From: Triplophysa rosa | Lineage: Eukaryota; Chordata; Actinopteri; Cypriniformes; Nemacheilidae | Direction of reading: 5' to 3' | DNA length: 64,000 bases | NCBI RefSeq assembly: GCF_024868665.1 | Contig: NC_079890.1 | Location: forward strand, 98,874-162,873 | Shown: positions 11,117 to 21,184 of the stretch, piece by piece | Position numbering within the stretch: the stretch's first letter is position 1 | How the letters are laid out: each line of letters starts with the position of its first letter | Program-made: the position numbers and the translations under genes | Notes under the pieces: model-generated | Database searches by the model: none | What the model saw: only the letters and a program-made list of their open reading frames with translations | Told to the model about the DNA's origin: nothing

Positions 11117-12064
11117 TACCAATTTCGGTACCAAAGCAAGACACCAGTACATGCTAATTGAAACACAATTTTATTAATAAAGCTCATTGTTAATATAAAT
11201 GTATAGAAAGCAATGCCATTTTGTATACATGAAGTATAAGTTAATTGTTGCTGAAACTGTTGTGTGCTCACTGGGGTCTTTCATGCTGATGAACATCCTC
11301 CTCAGTCTGCTGCTGTAGAAGACAAATAGAATAAACTTCAGTAAGTCAACTGACTGAACAAACATGCATATGCAATATTAAAACAAACCTCAGTTTTTAT
11401 ACTGCATTTACACAAGATTACTTACATTAAGGAAACTGTACATTAAAATATTAAATGCAACAAATATATTTTTCTTTAGTTTAAATGTGCCTTTTTAAAC
11501 CTAAAAGAGTTATCTATCCAAGACATACACATTGTTAGTCATACAGTTAGTATGCTAGTTTTCTAGCACATAGATTTCAGATAGGCCTATATAAAATAGG
11601 TACTGTAAACCCCATCCTGTCCTCCCACTTATTTTACCCCATTACAGTTAAAAAAGCATTAAATGGTTAATAAGGACACTTGACTGGATTAGCATTGGCG
11701 CTAACAAATTAACACGCAAACAGGGACGTTTCATTTAATGTAACCTTATGCTACAACATTCATAATGCAAACGCAACAGAATTTGAAACTTACCGCTTGA
11801 ACTTGTTAACTTAAATCCGGATGTTTCCTCTTTTCACCACAAAACTCTGTTCGTTTTCTTCATGATATGACTTGAATCTTAAGTATTTCTGTACGCATCT
11901 CTTGTGTATCGGAGCTGCGCTTATCCGCTCATCACGGACATCATGACAACCTGTCAGACAGAACATACGTCGGTGCTACCGGGTCTTATGAAAATTAGGT
12001 ACAGACAACTTTTTTTTTTAGGTACCGACTTGGACCCGAAGTACTGGGACTTTTGACAACACTA
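10916..12064. mobile_element. Non-autonomous hAT N1, copy 2, inverted and nested
   Basis: This is the reverse complement of 7028-8098 over essentially its whole length, with end TAGTGTTGTC at 10916 and GACAACACTA at 12064. Flanks (CAATGCGC and CGCGCCAA) do not form an 8-bp duplication. The left 67 bp are present three times (see the separate repeat entry), which may have replaced the original flank. It lies inside the 4.84-kb hAT. Confidence 0.9.
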
Positions 12065-13312
12065 CGCGCCAAACAGCAACATCTACAGATAGTTGTGTAT
12101 ATTGCCATGGAGCACTCATATTGTTTTCTGAACAGTAATTAAATATATTTTTTCACTGCTCGGCCATGCAAACTGACTTGCGTTGAGGTGTATGCTAGAG
12201 AGGTCGTCATGTGTCCCAGCGGCTTCGGGTCTAAAACGTTGACAAAATATGCCTTGGGCACAGGTCGTGTCCGATATGGCATCGGGTCTCTGGTAATTTA
12301 TAATGAATGTGCTTTTACCAATCGCCCCGAAAGACACAAATTAAATACATTTTATGTTAGGTAAACAACAAATATTTGTTACGCCAAACTTTACAAGACA
12401 TACTTAGATTAATATACCATGAGTGATTGACATTTTAGCATTTAGCATGAACAGACAGCAACTCAAGCAATTGGCGTGTGTTGCACATTATTGGGAAACG
12501 CACACAGCATGCAACAAAAGTTTTTATCTTTGCGCTTAAAAACCATCTTACAGCTGTATAGATCCTAACGCCGTGAGGTATCTTGCTTGGCTGCACAAGA
12601 CGTTTCGGGTCTAGTCGGGTTCTAAAGAAAGTGTTGTCTATTTTTATCTGGTCAATTTTATCTGGCCTGCTCAAGAAGTTCGCTTGGCTAAAATATCAGT
12701 TTTTCTGTCTCGTATTAACAAACGAATCTTTCCACAATATCCAGCATTTTCTGAGAGTCTCGAATTAAAACAAGATCATGCGAGGAAAATAAAAAGATGT
12801 TTGTTGAGATTGCAGCTACCTCATATAAACAGAAGCACATGGGAGAGTAAGCGTTAAAATCAGAGCATTTGTCAATAAGCTCCTAGTTTTTTCAAAAGAG
12901 TTTATACAAGTATGCGTTACATCCTGCTTAAATGTCCGTTTGTTGGGATTATTTTCCTAAAAATGTGTACATCCGTATTTATGTTCTATTTGTTTTATTT
13001 ACCTGTACTGTTGAGAAAATATATTTTTTAATTAATTTAATTCAGTAATGCAAATATGTTACTGTTATTTAATTTTACAACATTTTATTTTAATTTGAAA
13101 ACTTTGTGCATTTCTAGTTGTTGTTGCTAGTTTGTACTGTATATCTCAGTTGAGAAATACAATTTTCAGCATTTTCAGTTATCCGTGTGTGTATTTTCTT
13201 TGATAACAACCAAGTTGACTCTTTACATACAGTTTATCGTATCGCAATTGCACATCGAAATATTTACCTCAATAATCGCAATGTGACATTTTCCTCAAAT
13301 CGTGCAGCCCTA

Positions 13313-13370
13313 GTGTGCATTCAGGTTCCACCGGGATATACAAACATGAACACGCGCGCATACACACACG
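13313..13370 (+). repeat. GTCCCC repeat, copy A (right part) and linker
   Basis: GTGTGCATTCAGG and then CCACCGGGATATACAAACATG complete copy A after the hAT. A short CA/CG-rich linker leads directly into copy B. Confidence 0.75.
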
Positions 13371-13645
13371 TCTGGTTTATTATCTCCGTGGGGACAGTCC
13401 ATAGGCGTAATGAGTTGTATACTGTACAAACTGTATATTCTATCCCCTATCCCTAACCCTATCCCTAAACCTAAAGATCATAGAACACTTTTTGCATTTT
13501 TAGATTTAAAAAAATATTGTTCTGTACCATTTATAAGCTTTTGTGCCCATGAGGACCTCAATTTTGGTCGCCACGGTGACGCGAGTCCCCATTGAGTTGG
13601 TGTGCATTCAGGTTTAGGTCCCCACCGGGATATACAAACATGAAC
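13371..13645 (+). repeat. GTCCCC repeat, copy B (uninterrupted)
   Basis: Full order is TCTGGTTTATTATCTCCG, GGGGACAGTCCATAGGCG, CCTAAAGATCATAGAACAC, GCCCATGAGGACCTC, TTGGTGTGCATTCAGG and CCCCACCGGGATATAC. It is in tandem with copy A and runs into a (CA)n tract, as does copy C at 28829. Its empty site validates the hAT insertion in copy A. Confidence 0.85.
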
Positions 13646-13843
13646 AAGCACACGCACGCACACACACGCACGCACGCACACACACGCACGCACGCACACA
13701 CACGCACGCACGCACACACACACACGCACGCACACACACACACGCACACACACACACGCACACACACGCACGCACACGCACACACGCACACACACGCGCA
13801 CACGCACGCGCGCACACACGCACACACACACACACACACACAA
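13646..13843. repeat. (CA)n/(CGCA)n microsatellite
   Basis: About 195 bp of alternating CA and CGCA units. Long open frames of Cys-Val or His-Thr repeats across it on both strands are artefacts of the repeat. Confidence 0.97.
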
Positions 13844-14595
13844 AACATCTTTAAAATCTTGTCAGACTTTCAAAATGTGAGTGACCAGAAACATGACGAT
13901 AAACATGTAATGTGTGTGGAGCGTCGCACTGGCACCAGCAGATTTCACCCAACTAGAGTCCTGATTTAACTCGTAACGCACGTCACATCAAAGGAAAACG
14001 TAATCTGTACATCCATAAAAAAATCGAGACTTTACCTAAAATTGTCGCGCAAGAGAAGAATCGGCGAGATTTTCTTGTGAATATGCAGGCGCATGAAACA
14101 ATCACACGTCACTCACGACATCTGTGCTCGCGCAGCAGTACTGCTAATGCTACAGACAACTTCACTGAATGGCGACAACGTTAGCACTCACTGAATTAAA
14201 AACCTACAGCATGCACAGGCTTTCCACAAACCGTCAAACTCACATTAACGAGAAACATCACAGATAAACTCCAGAGTAAATACAACTAAACAAACTCTAA
14301 GGTCTAAACACAACTTGAGTAAATACATTAACGTAACAGTAACTCAGATCACCGCTTAATAAATCAGCGAACCATACTAATATATGAAAAGTTATCTACA
14401 AGTTACCCAAATAGAGTAACGTTACGCCCTACATTAAACGACACATAGCCCAATAACGTAACTAACGTTACAAACAGGACACGGGTCATTTTTACAGACT
14501 AAACCTCGCGTCTTCAGTTTAACACATAAACACACACGTAGCATATACCCGAGGAGCTCAATTCAAAATTCAAGCTAAAAAAATATTGTTCTTAC
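13844..14595. other. Non-repetitive DNA, possible intron 1 of a minus-strand gene
   Basis: No recognised transposon and no convincing coding frame. If the promoter-like block at 14596-14710 is real, this would be the start of its first intron on the minus strand. Confidence 0.3.
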
Positions 14596-14710
14596 CTTAT
14601 TTGCGTTTATAAATTAACTGCGTGTTCTGATGCTCGCGCTCAAACGTTAAGGGGGCGATGGCGGGAAACTGCGGCACTAAATAAACTGGTATGTGAACGA
14701 GCCAATCACG
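14596..14710 (-). promoter_or_regulatory. Candidate E2F/CCAAT promoter with 5' non-coding exon
   Basis: Reading the minus strand, a CCAAT box lies on the opposite strand at 14702-14706 (GAGCCAATCACG). An exact E2F-type site TGGCGGGAAA spans 14659-14668. About 60 bp further on, a consensus splice donor AAATAAG|GTAAGAAC places an exon end at 14596. This spacing and composition fit a cell-cycle-type promoter with a short non-coding first exon. No coding exon of such a gene was found in the window, so the call is inference from motifs only. Confidence 0.35.
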
Positions 14711-15106
14711 ACACCTCATTTCGACTCACTTAAACGCTATTGGATAACACTCAGAGCTTGAGGAGGAGAGGGCTTGAATCAGCAGGTGCAGCGCATTATT
14801 GCCAAGTTACGAGCGCGTGTGAATTCACCTTAGGCTACGTCTCAGCTCCCGAGGTCCTGGATCAGTATATCGTGTACACGGGTTCGGGCACTGGGAAGGA
14901 CCCTAGCACACTTCACATTGGGACACCGTCCACTTATTTTTCTGTGACGTGACTGCGTGAGCGCGTTGTGAACATTCACAGCTGGTATTAATCAACAACC
15001 GGCAAAACCGACGTCTCTCTGGCTTTATTTTTTTAATAATGATTGAAATGCATATGAGAAACACTTTAATTCTTTTGTTTCATATCTGTGCTCAAAATTA
15101 TTGTAT
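14711..15106. other. Unassigned DNA
   Basis: A 71-codon frame (14740-14952) has no recognisable motif. The segment near 14880-14920 (AGTGTGCTAGGGTCCTTCCC on the minus strand) vaguely resembles a dispersed fish repeat. Confidence 0.3.
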
Positions 15107-15357
15107 CATTTTAGGTTGTTCTGTTGAACACGAAATAAAATATTTTGAAGAATGTACAAAGCAAACAGTTCTGGGCAATTTTGATTGTAATCTTTACTAT
15201 GCTAGTCAATGGTGGCCAAGAACTGCTTCGTTGCAAGCATTCTTCCAAATATCTTTCTTTGTGTTCATCAGAACAGAGAAATTTATACAGGTTTGGAACA
15301 ACTTGGGGGTGAGTAAATGATGACATAATTTTCATTTGTGGGTGAACTGTTCCAACA
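15107..15357. mobile_element. Hairpin MITE, copy 1
   Basis: Contains GTTCTGTTGAACACGAAATA, GCTAGTCAATGGTGGCC, TGTGTTCATCAGAACAGAG and GGTTTGGAACAACTTGGGGG then TGAGTAAATGATGACAT. The two halves are partly complementary, as in the cyprinid hairpin MITE also present at 17957-18280. The left tip is missing. Confidence 0.6.
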
Positions 15358-15581
15358 GAGAATACCTGGTGAAAAAGCACAACTATTTCAACATTATAGC
15401 CTCATACATGTTACACAAGAACTGAACCGTCTTGTTAAAGATATATATGTTTGCTTGAAACGAAATAAAAAGAACGTATTTTCTGTTATTTGCTTGACTT
15501 TTTCCTTAATTTTCTTTTCACAATAAATAATATAAAAAATCCAAACTACCGTAGTAACTGGACATAACAACAAATATTTCA

Positions 15582-15700
15582 TTTACATTTAGTAGATACT
15601 TTTATCCAAAGCGACTTACAGATGAGAGAAACAATGGAAGCAATTGGAACGACATAAGGACAACACAAAGCACAAGTGCAATCAAAAACTGGTCTCATAT
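15582..15700. repeat. LINE/SINE-tail-like repeat
   Basis: TTTAGTAGATACTTTTATCC followed by AAAGCGACTTACAGATGAG resembles a widespread fish LINE/SINE tail module. Its continuation GAAGCAATTGGAACGACATA recurs in reverse complement at about 44950-45010 (GTTGTTCCAATTGCTTCC). Confidence 0.5.
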
Positions 15701-15804
15701 AGCCTACTGAGCTAAGTTTTTTATTATTATTACAATACATCCACAAAGAGAAAACGGGTTTGGTTTGCAACCTTTTGACGTCAGGTATTTTGACGCAAAA
15801 CAAT

Positions 15805-16000
15805 ATCCCAGCTAACAAAATTGTGTTCCCAGAACGTTTTCCAAACGTTCTGTTTTGGTTGTGGGAACGTTATTTAAAATGTTGCAAAAACGTAAAAAAG
15901 TCCAGTTTGCTTAACGTTGCTGGAACGTTCTTTTATGGTTATCATAATGTTTCTATAACGTTCTTGCAACCAAAAATGTACTGATTGGAACAAAAAATAG
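15805..16000. mobile_element. CCCAGCTAACA-type element, left end
   Basis: Starts TCCCAGCTAACA and carries repeated GAACGTT motifs (GTGGGAACGTTATT, GGAACGTTCTTTTATGG, CTATAACGTTCTTGC). The complementary end TGTTAGCTGGGA, with the same GAACGTT grammar, is at about 24638-24649. They may belong to different copies, because the span between is 8.8 kb with other elements inside. Confidence 0.5.
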
Positions 16001-17004
16001 TTTAGATTAGGTTATTAAAATGTTATTTTAAGATGAGCAGTGCTGCAACCTTCTCTTTCAACATCATGTTTATTAACATCATTCCAGGAACAAAGAAGTA
16101 TACAACAGTTACATGTGCAATCAACAGGTATTTTAATTATAAAAGCTTTTTAAAAACTCATTAACATTAATGAGTTTTAAAACGCATTAATTTTTCAAAA
16201 ATCTTCTTTTATTATGTTATCATGTATTTGTGTTAGTTAGCTGTACTTTTTTAGTTATCATAGCTTAAATCAAAACAAACCAGCTGCACTTTGATTTCTA
16301 TTAATTGGAATGCTCAATAATAAAACATGATTTTTGAAAAAAAAATTAAAACGTAGTTATCTCATTTTGGAACCAAACTCTTCATTTAGATTTATGACAA
16401 TGAATTATAACTTGACCACCAAAACGTAACAAACTTTCATATGAACATTTAATCAGTGAGAAATCTTATCTGAATGTGTGTTTGTGTGTGTGTGGGGGTG
16501 CGTAAAAACTAGAGCTGTGGTCCATGGCCTTTCTCTTCATGCTCCATCTGTAAAGTAAATAGATAGATTGTAAATAGATGTTACTAACTTATTTAACACA
16601 GGTAAGAAAGTCATAGCATGTGCTTCTAGGTAAGGATGCTAACGTTGGCCCATTAACTGACTGTGAGATGCAGTGAGTTCTTTCCACATTTTTAACATCC
16701 ATGAAAATAAGTATTTTCTATCACTTTGTTTATCACTTTTGAAATGACCTCTACACTAAATAATCAGCAGGTCAACATCTGTCAGGCCTCTTGATCTCTT
16801 CATCTGGGTTTCACAGAAAAAAAGACCAGCAATAACAACCATAGAATTTAAACCCATTACAAATTCATGCAGTCACAAGACTATTCACATAACTGTAACT
16901 ACGCAACAGAACAAAAATCTATTGTGTGTAGTGTGTACAGATTGGAACCAAACTGAACTAATAGCTGTTGTTGATGACACCGCCGTACCGACATGGAACA
17001 ATAA
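16001..17004. other. Unassigned AT-rich DNA
   Basis: No coding frame, no recognised repeat and no clear splice signals. The CCATGGCC at about 16520 is not in a coding context. Confidence 0.35.
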
Positions 17005-17931
17005 TGTAGGGCTACAACTACTTTTCTTTGAGGGCCAGATTCCAAAAGTATAAATAGGATGCGGGCCAGTTTTTTACCATATCCTCATTTCTTCTGTTCT
17101 TTTGTTTTTCTGTTATTTATTGCGTATTGTTCCTTTTATACTGTTTTTGTTGCTGGTACTTATAGGCCATGATTAAAACATGCACGAAAATGAATTAAAA
17201 TGAATGAATTAAAGTTAAATCAATAAAAGTAAAAACGCAAATACATTCAACACAAAAGTAATCCCTGCCCCTCGTGACGTTAAATTCTCGTCTTATAACG
17301 TGAGTCAATTGATCAGTGCAAGAAACTGAACGCTATTATCACATCTTCGGGTGAATTCCGATCGCATTCATGCGCCCCACGCACTTATAGGGCAGAGCCT
17401 TTGTATAGTGCGAGTTCTGGGGGGAGATGAACAGCTGTTTTTCGTAAATATAGCCGTTATACATAATGAATGCAGTGATAAAAACAACACTGTTTCCCTT
17501 ATCTGAGACAACCGTTCACATGGTGTACCCTTCCTACAGTTAGACTACTCTCAAGGGCACAAAACGCGTTTTAGGACGCGACCTATCACATGCGCAAACC
17601 GATTGCCTGTGCAAACCGATTGCCTGTGCAAACCGATTGCCTGTGGCTGTGCAATGCATTGCTGATTATAACGTTGTAAATAACAAAGTTTCTTGGACTG
17701 ACCAATCAAATCGCTTAAGACGTAAAACATTATGAGCCGCGGGAATTACTTTTGTTTTGAATGTACAGTAGCAGCGTTTTGGTCTTTTAAAGATGTGGCG
17801 TCTCAGCAGGACGTGCATTTAAAGCACACCGTTCTTAAAGTCTCTCCACTTATTTGAAATGTTAAGGCGGGCCAGGTAAAGATGATTGACGGGCCGCATT
17901 TGGCCCGCGGGCCACCAGTTGACTAGCCCTG
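17005..17931. mobile_element. hAT-like non-autonomous element
   Basis: The right end reads GGGCCGCATTTGGCCCGCGG then CCACCAGTTGACTAGCCCTG, the complement of a common fish hAT start (CAGGGCTAGTCAACT). The left end TAGGGCTACAACTACTTT with GAGGGCCAG is a diverged version. No 8-bp duplication is visible. Within it, CCGATTGCCTGTGCAAA is tandemly repeated three times near 17595-17645. Confidence 0.5.
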
Positions 17932-17956
17932 ATGTAGGGGATTCATTCCTGCATTT

Positions 17957-18280
17957 TAAAGGAATAGTTCATCCAAAAATGAACATTTTGTCATCATTTG
18001 CTCATCCACCAGCCTTACAAACCTGTATACATTTATTTGTCGTGTTGAACACAAATAAAGATATTTTAATAAGTCTGTAACTAAGCCGTTTTGGGTCACC
18101 ACTGACTTTAATAGTAGTCTTTTGTCCTACTATGGGAATGGCCCAATTTGACCCAAAATGACTTTGAAACAAACTTATTAAAATATCTTAATTTGTGTTC
18201 AGAATAACAAAGAAATGTATACAGTTTTGTAACAACTGGAGGGTGAGCGAATGATGACCAAATTTTAATGTTTGGGTATC
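17957..18280. mobile_element. Hairpin MITE, copy 2
   Basis: Starts TTTAAAGGAATAGTTCATCC, with an AAATGAACATTTTGTCATC arm, and ends AACAACTGGAGGGTGAGCGA then ATGATGACCAAATTT, so its two halves mirror each other. The layout matches copy 1. Confidence 0.7.
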
Positions 18281-18310
18281 TCTCTTTCACTCCCCGCGAA
18301 AACTACTTAC

Positions 18311-18467
18311 CAGGGTTCAAGCCCTGACTGGGTCCCTGCTCTTGTGTGTTGGACGTGTGCCAGTACACTCTGATGAAGCAGTTGTTCAGAATGGCGGAGA
18401 TGGCCCTCCGTGCCTCATCATTGGCAGTGTACTGGTTCACTGGCTCCAGGTTTCCCCTGAACACAGT
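18311..18467 (-). CDS. Candidate exon, RBM26/RBM27-like RRM C-terminal half
   Basis: A 157-bp open segment on the minus strand is bounded by a good acceptor (TTATTTCCTCAG|ACTG) and a consensus donor (CCCTG|GTAAGTAG). It encodes 52 residues. Residues near the middle, YTANDEARRAIS and ILNNCFIRVYWH, match the last helix and strand of the RRM in RBM26/RBM27, RNA-binding nuclear proteins with a comparable EEAKKAISSTEAVLNN and FIKVYWH stretch. Relative to that family about three residues between the two motifs are missing and an Arg is replaced by Cys, so this could be a diverged paralogue or a decaying exon. The phase is 0 in and 1 out. No partner exon was identified nearby. The splice sites and coding match are seen; the gene identity is inference. 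Confidence 0.45.
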
Positions 18468-19140
18468 CTGAGGAAATAATAACAATCACAGGCTTTTATG
18501 TCAAATCACAGTCAGAAATCATAAAAAACATTCTGTGAGATGCAAATGTATTAAGAACAACAGTGATCACTCTTCAATGTTTTATTTCACTAGTTTACTG
18601 AATCAACGCTTAAATAAAAACACTGTTTACATAATTTGTACCTGTTCTATTTGCAATTTGTTCTTATTTCATTACTGACTGTTTACTGATCTTTAATAAT
18701 TACTTGATAACTTTTTACTTACATAACTGAGCTGAAGTGGTTAAATTTCAGGTACAAACAAAAACCTGGCAACATAGAGACAATGTTGAATAACTAAAAT
18801 AATTACAATCTGTGTGCTCATTTAGTTTACGTGCTTCATGTTCTAGCTGCCATAAGTACGACATAAGTGATCGCTTTCATCTTAAATTTTAGAAAATTAT
18901 AAAGTTTTACACGTGGTCGATGCTGCATGTGGCAGTTTTAAACAACTAAAACGGCATTAACATTTACCTCAGAGTTTACTACAGGCCGTGTGCTAACACG
19001 ACGATAAATTACAAGATTATGATGCAAGAACGTTTCAAACCTACACAATATAACACATTAAAACTAAGATAACAAAATATTGGTAAAATATATTATATTT
19101 CAGTATAAAAAAACTATGTAAAATCAAAACATTTGCTTAC
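18468..19140. other. Probable intronic or unassigned DNA
   Basis: AT-rich and without a coding frame. It contains a donor-like site on the minus strand at 18961-18968 (CTCTGAG|GTAAATG). If the exons on either side belong to one gene, this is its intron. Confidence 0.3.
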
Positions 19141-19260
19141 CTCAGATGTACTCTGCCGAAAGTTGGCAGCACAAAGTTGTGTGCACGCACGAGCGTGTTG
19201 ACGTCACGAGCGAACAGAACTCCGACTCCTCCCACCAAGTTTCCAAATTAGGTTATGATT
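19141..19260 (-). promoter_or_regulatory. Candidate 5' exon and CRE of a minus-strand gene
   Basis: On the minus strand a consensus donor ACATCTGAG|GTAAGCAA ends a possible exon at 19141. A perfect CRE palindrome TGACGTCA spans 19199-19206, within or just upstream of that exon. The block is locally GC-rich. It lies back to back with the candidate plus-strand exon at 19671, suggesting a bidirectional promoter in 19260-19660. Confidence 0.3.
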
Positions 19261-19499
19261 CCGACCTGATCATAGTTGCCAAGTCCGCTTACAGTATAAT
19301 ACGCGACCTTGGGCTTCTTTTTCTGTCAAGTCGCGTTAAAAAATCACTTGTTGCGGGTTGCGGGTTTTTGGGCTTATTTTAAAAAATATGGTTGCTTGTT
19401 CTGAACCTGACAAGCAACTTTGTTTCTTTACATCTATGGTCGCTGTTTTGTTCAATCCATTAACACTGTGTGCTCGAAGGTAGGCTTTTTGTACTACAT

Positions 19500-19660
19500 G
19501 CGGCAGACAAAACATCACAGCACCGCGAGAGCTATTTGAAAGCATACAGAGACGACTACTGTCGCATCACTCTCGCGGTACTATGATGTCACGCGCCGAT
19601 TGGTCTGCGCGGCTGCGCAGGAGGTCACACAACAGATCTAAGCACGTAAAACAACATAGA
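19500..19660. promoter_or_regulatory. Candidate bidirectional promoter core
   Basis: A GC-rich patch with TGATGTCACGCG (CRE-like) immediately followed by CCGATTGGTC (inverted CCAAT) at about 19583-19604, about 70 bp before the ATG at 19671. Evidence is motif-based only. Confidence 0.3.
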
Positions 19661-19670
19661 GAAGCCAAGA

Positions 19671-19722
19671 ATGCTACAGTGGTCTCTTCACGTAATCATC
19701 GGCGCGCTTTGGGTAATCGGAG
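19671..19722 (+). CDS. Candidate first coding exon with signal peptide
   Basis: An ATG with A at -3 (CAAGAATGC) opens 17 codons, MLQWSLHVIIGALWVIG, a short N-region followed by a hydrophobic stretch as in a signal peptide. A donor-like G|GTAAATAT follows directly at 19723. Read without splicing, the frame would stop after 42 codons. The upstream CRE/CCAAT-rich patch fits a promoter. A possible downstream acceptor, CATCTCTCCAG at about 20940-20950, keeps the frame only briefly before a stop, so the next exon is not established. The protein is not recognised. It may equally be a chance open stretch beside a promoter. Confidence 0.3.
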
Positions 19723-20024
19723 GTAAATATACTAAACAGATGAAATATTCACTTAAAGATAAAGATCATTTTATAACCGGGCTACATCATTAAACATGTT
19801 AAAAGTGTAGATCTGCGCGTTTGGCTACACAGCGTTATTCAAGCCTAAGCACGTGTGAATCGCGTAATTTGTCCTCAAACACACCGCATCCTTTCCCCTA
19901 CAAACTAAACTGAATGTATTACATCTGTCACGATTAGAATGAAATGTGAAAATGAACGAAACGTTCAGATCTGATCAGGGTGCAGCAAAGGGGTAGGTAG
20001 TGTGACTTTAAAGGCAGTCCTGCA

Positions 20025-20391
20025 TGTTCAGAAATTTTGAAGAGACAATTTGCTCAAAAGTAATATGAGGTTTTATTATCAGATGTGAAAAGCTGTAACA
20101 AAGCTTTGGGTTGTCGACGACCTCCGAAAAACCAACAACCCAAAATATTCAAATACACCCATATTTATAAAGTATGTGACGTCGCTCGTATCTTCTGACT
20201 CCTCCTCTGCTTTTTGCTCCCTTTCCACCAATCACCGTGAAGTCCTTTTTCTTAGTTCCTGTAAAATAACATTTCAAAACGTATATCCTGTGGTCAATCG
20301 CCAGTCCTTAGGAATGTTCTCCCTCTCCCCAAGGAGTGGTCTCCTAAAAACAGTTTATTGTGGCCGGACAACACACCAACAGTTCTTAACA
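20025..20391 (-). mobile_element. Solo-LTR-like unit
   Basis: On the minus strand the 367-bp unit begins TGTTAAGAACTG and ends TTCTGAACA, a TGTT...AACA inverted tip pair. It holds, in order, a CCAAT box (GTGATTGGTGG), a TATA box (CTTTATAAATA, plus strand about 20162-20172) and a polyadenylation signal (AATAAA, plus strand about 20072-20077). This is the promoter-then-poly(A) order of a long terminal repeat. A target duplication was not found and no internal coding region adjoins, so it would be a solo LTR of an unidentified retroelement. Confidence 0.45.
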
Positions 20392-21176
20392 TTCTTTTAG
20401 TAAAAAGAAAACACTTAATCATCTAATGTTTTTAATTATATAGGTTGTTTCTTAATCCTATGATTCATTAAAACACATCACAACTCATGATTATACTTAG
20501 AACATATGCAATGGATTGATTCATAACATTTATTTTTCTTTGTGACTCTTTATATGTGTGTGTGTTTATCTAATAATTTACGACTCCAACCCCCAACTTT
20601 CTCTGTTTTCTTTGTTTGCCCCAGTAACTTTCTACTGAGTGAAATAGAAAGCACATGACCAAAACACACAGCTTAATGAAACAAATGAAAGAAAACACTT
20701 ATTGATTATATTGATATTTAAATCATACTTTTATCTAAAAAATATTCCCACAGGAGGGATGACCCTTTTATTAGGCTATAAGGTAACATCAAACATTTTA
20801 TTGTATTAAATAAATGTATTGATCATTGCAGAATATAATTTTAAAAAGTATACATCAAATGCATATAGTTCAGTTTTACTTTATTATAAATGTGTGGCTG
20901 TTACAGCTAGTTAAGTGGTCATTATATCTTCTCCTTTTCCATCTCTCCAGGCCTATACTGCTCACATCAGAGATTTGCAATTAATTTTTGTAAATAATTT
21001 ATGTTTGTGTTTTTCAAACAGGGTAGTGTCAGTTTAAAATGACCCAGGCTCGTTCATTAATAATAAATAATTGATAATAAATTACATTGATGATCATGAA
21101 TAATGTTGGGCGTTGTTTTTGGAGCTGCAGTTGCTTATTTGTCTTGCAAAAGTTGGCAACACTGACCTGATGCGTC
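20392..21176. other. Unassigned AT-rich DNA
   Basis: No coding frame or recognised repeat. Confidence 0.3.
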
Positions 21177-21184
21177 GTGTTGAT

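Larger units (their letters stand above)
8474..13312 (+). mobile_element. 4839-bp hAT (ZBED-type) with decayed transposase
   Basis: The left end is TAGTGCTGCACGATTAATC and the right end CAAATCGTGCAGCCCTA. The flanking 8 bases GTGTGCAT occur at 8466-8473 and 13313-13320. The empty site TTGGTGTGCATTCAGG is preserved in copies B and C of the target repeat, confirming both boundaries. The interior encodes a broken two-exon transposase (8711 to about 10575). The rest (10580-10915 and 12065-13312) is AT-rich and non-coding. A second hAT is nested at 10916-12064. Confidence 0.93.

Noticed and set aside
13478..13969. Long Cys-Val and His-Thr repeat ORFs on both strands
   Set aside because: They are translations of the (CA)n/(CGCA)n tract; the same happens at 28868-29257, 35806-36327, 36963-37682 and 46873-47244.
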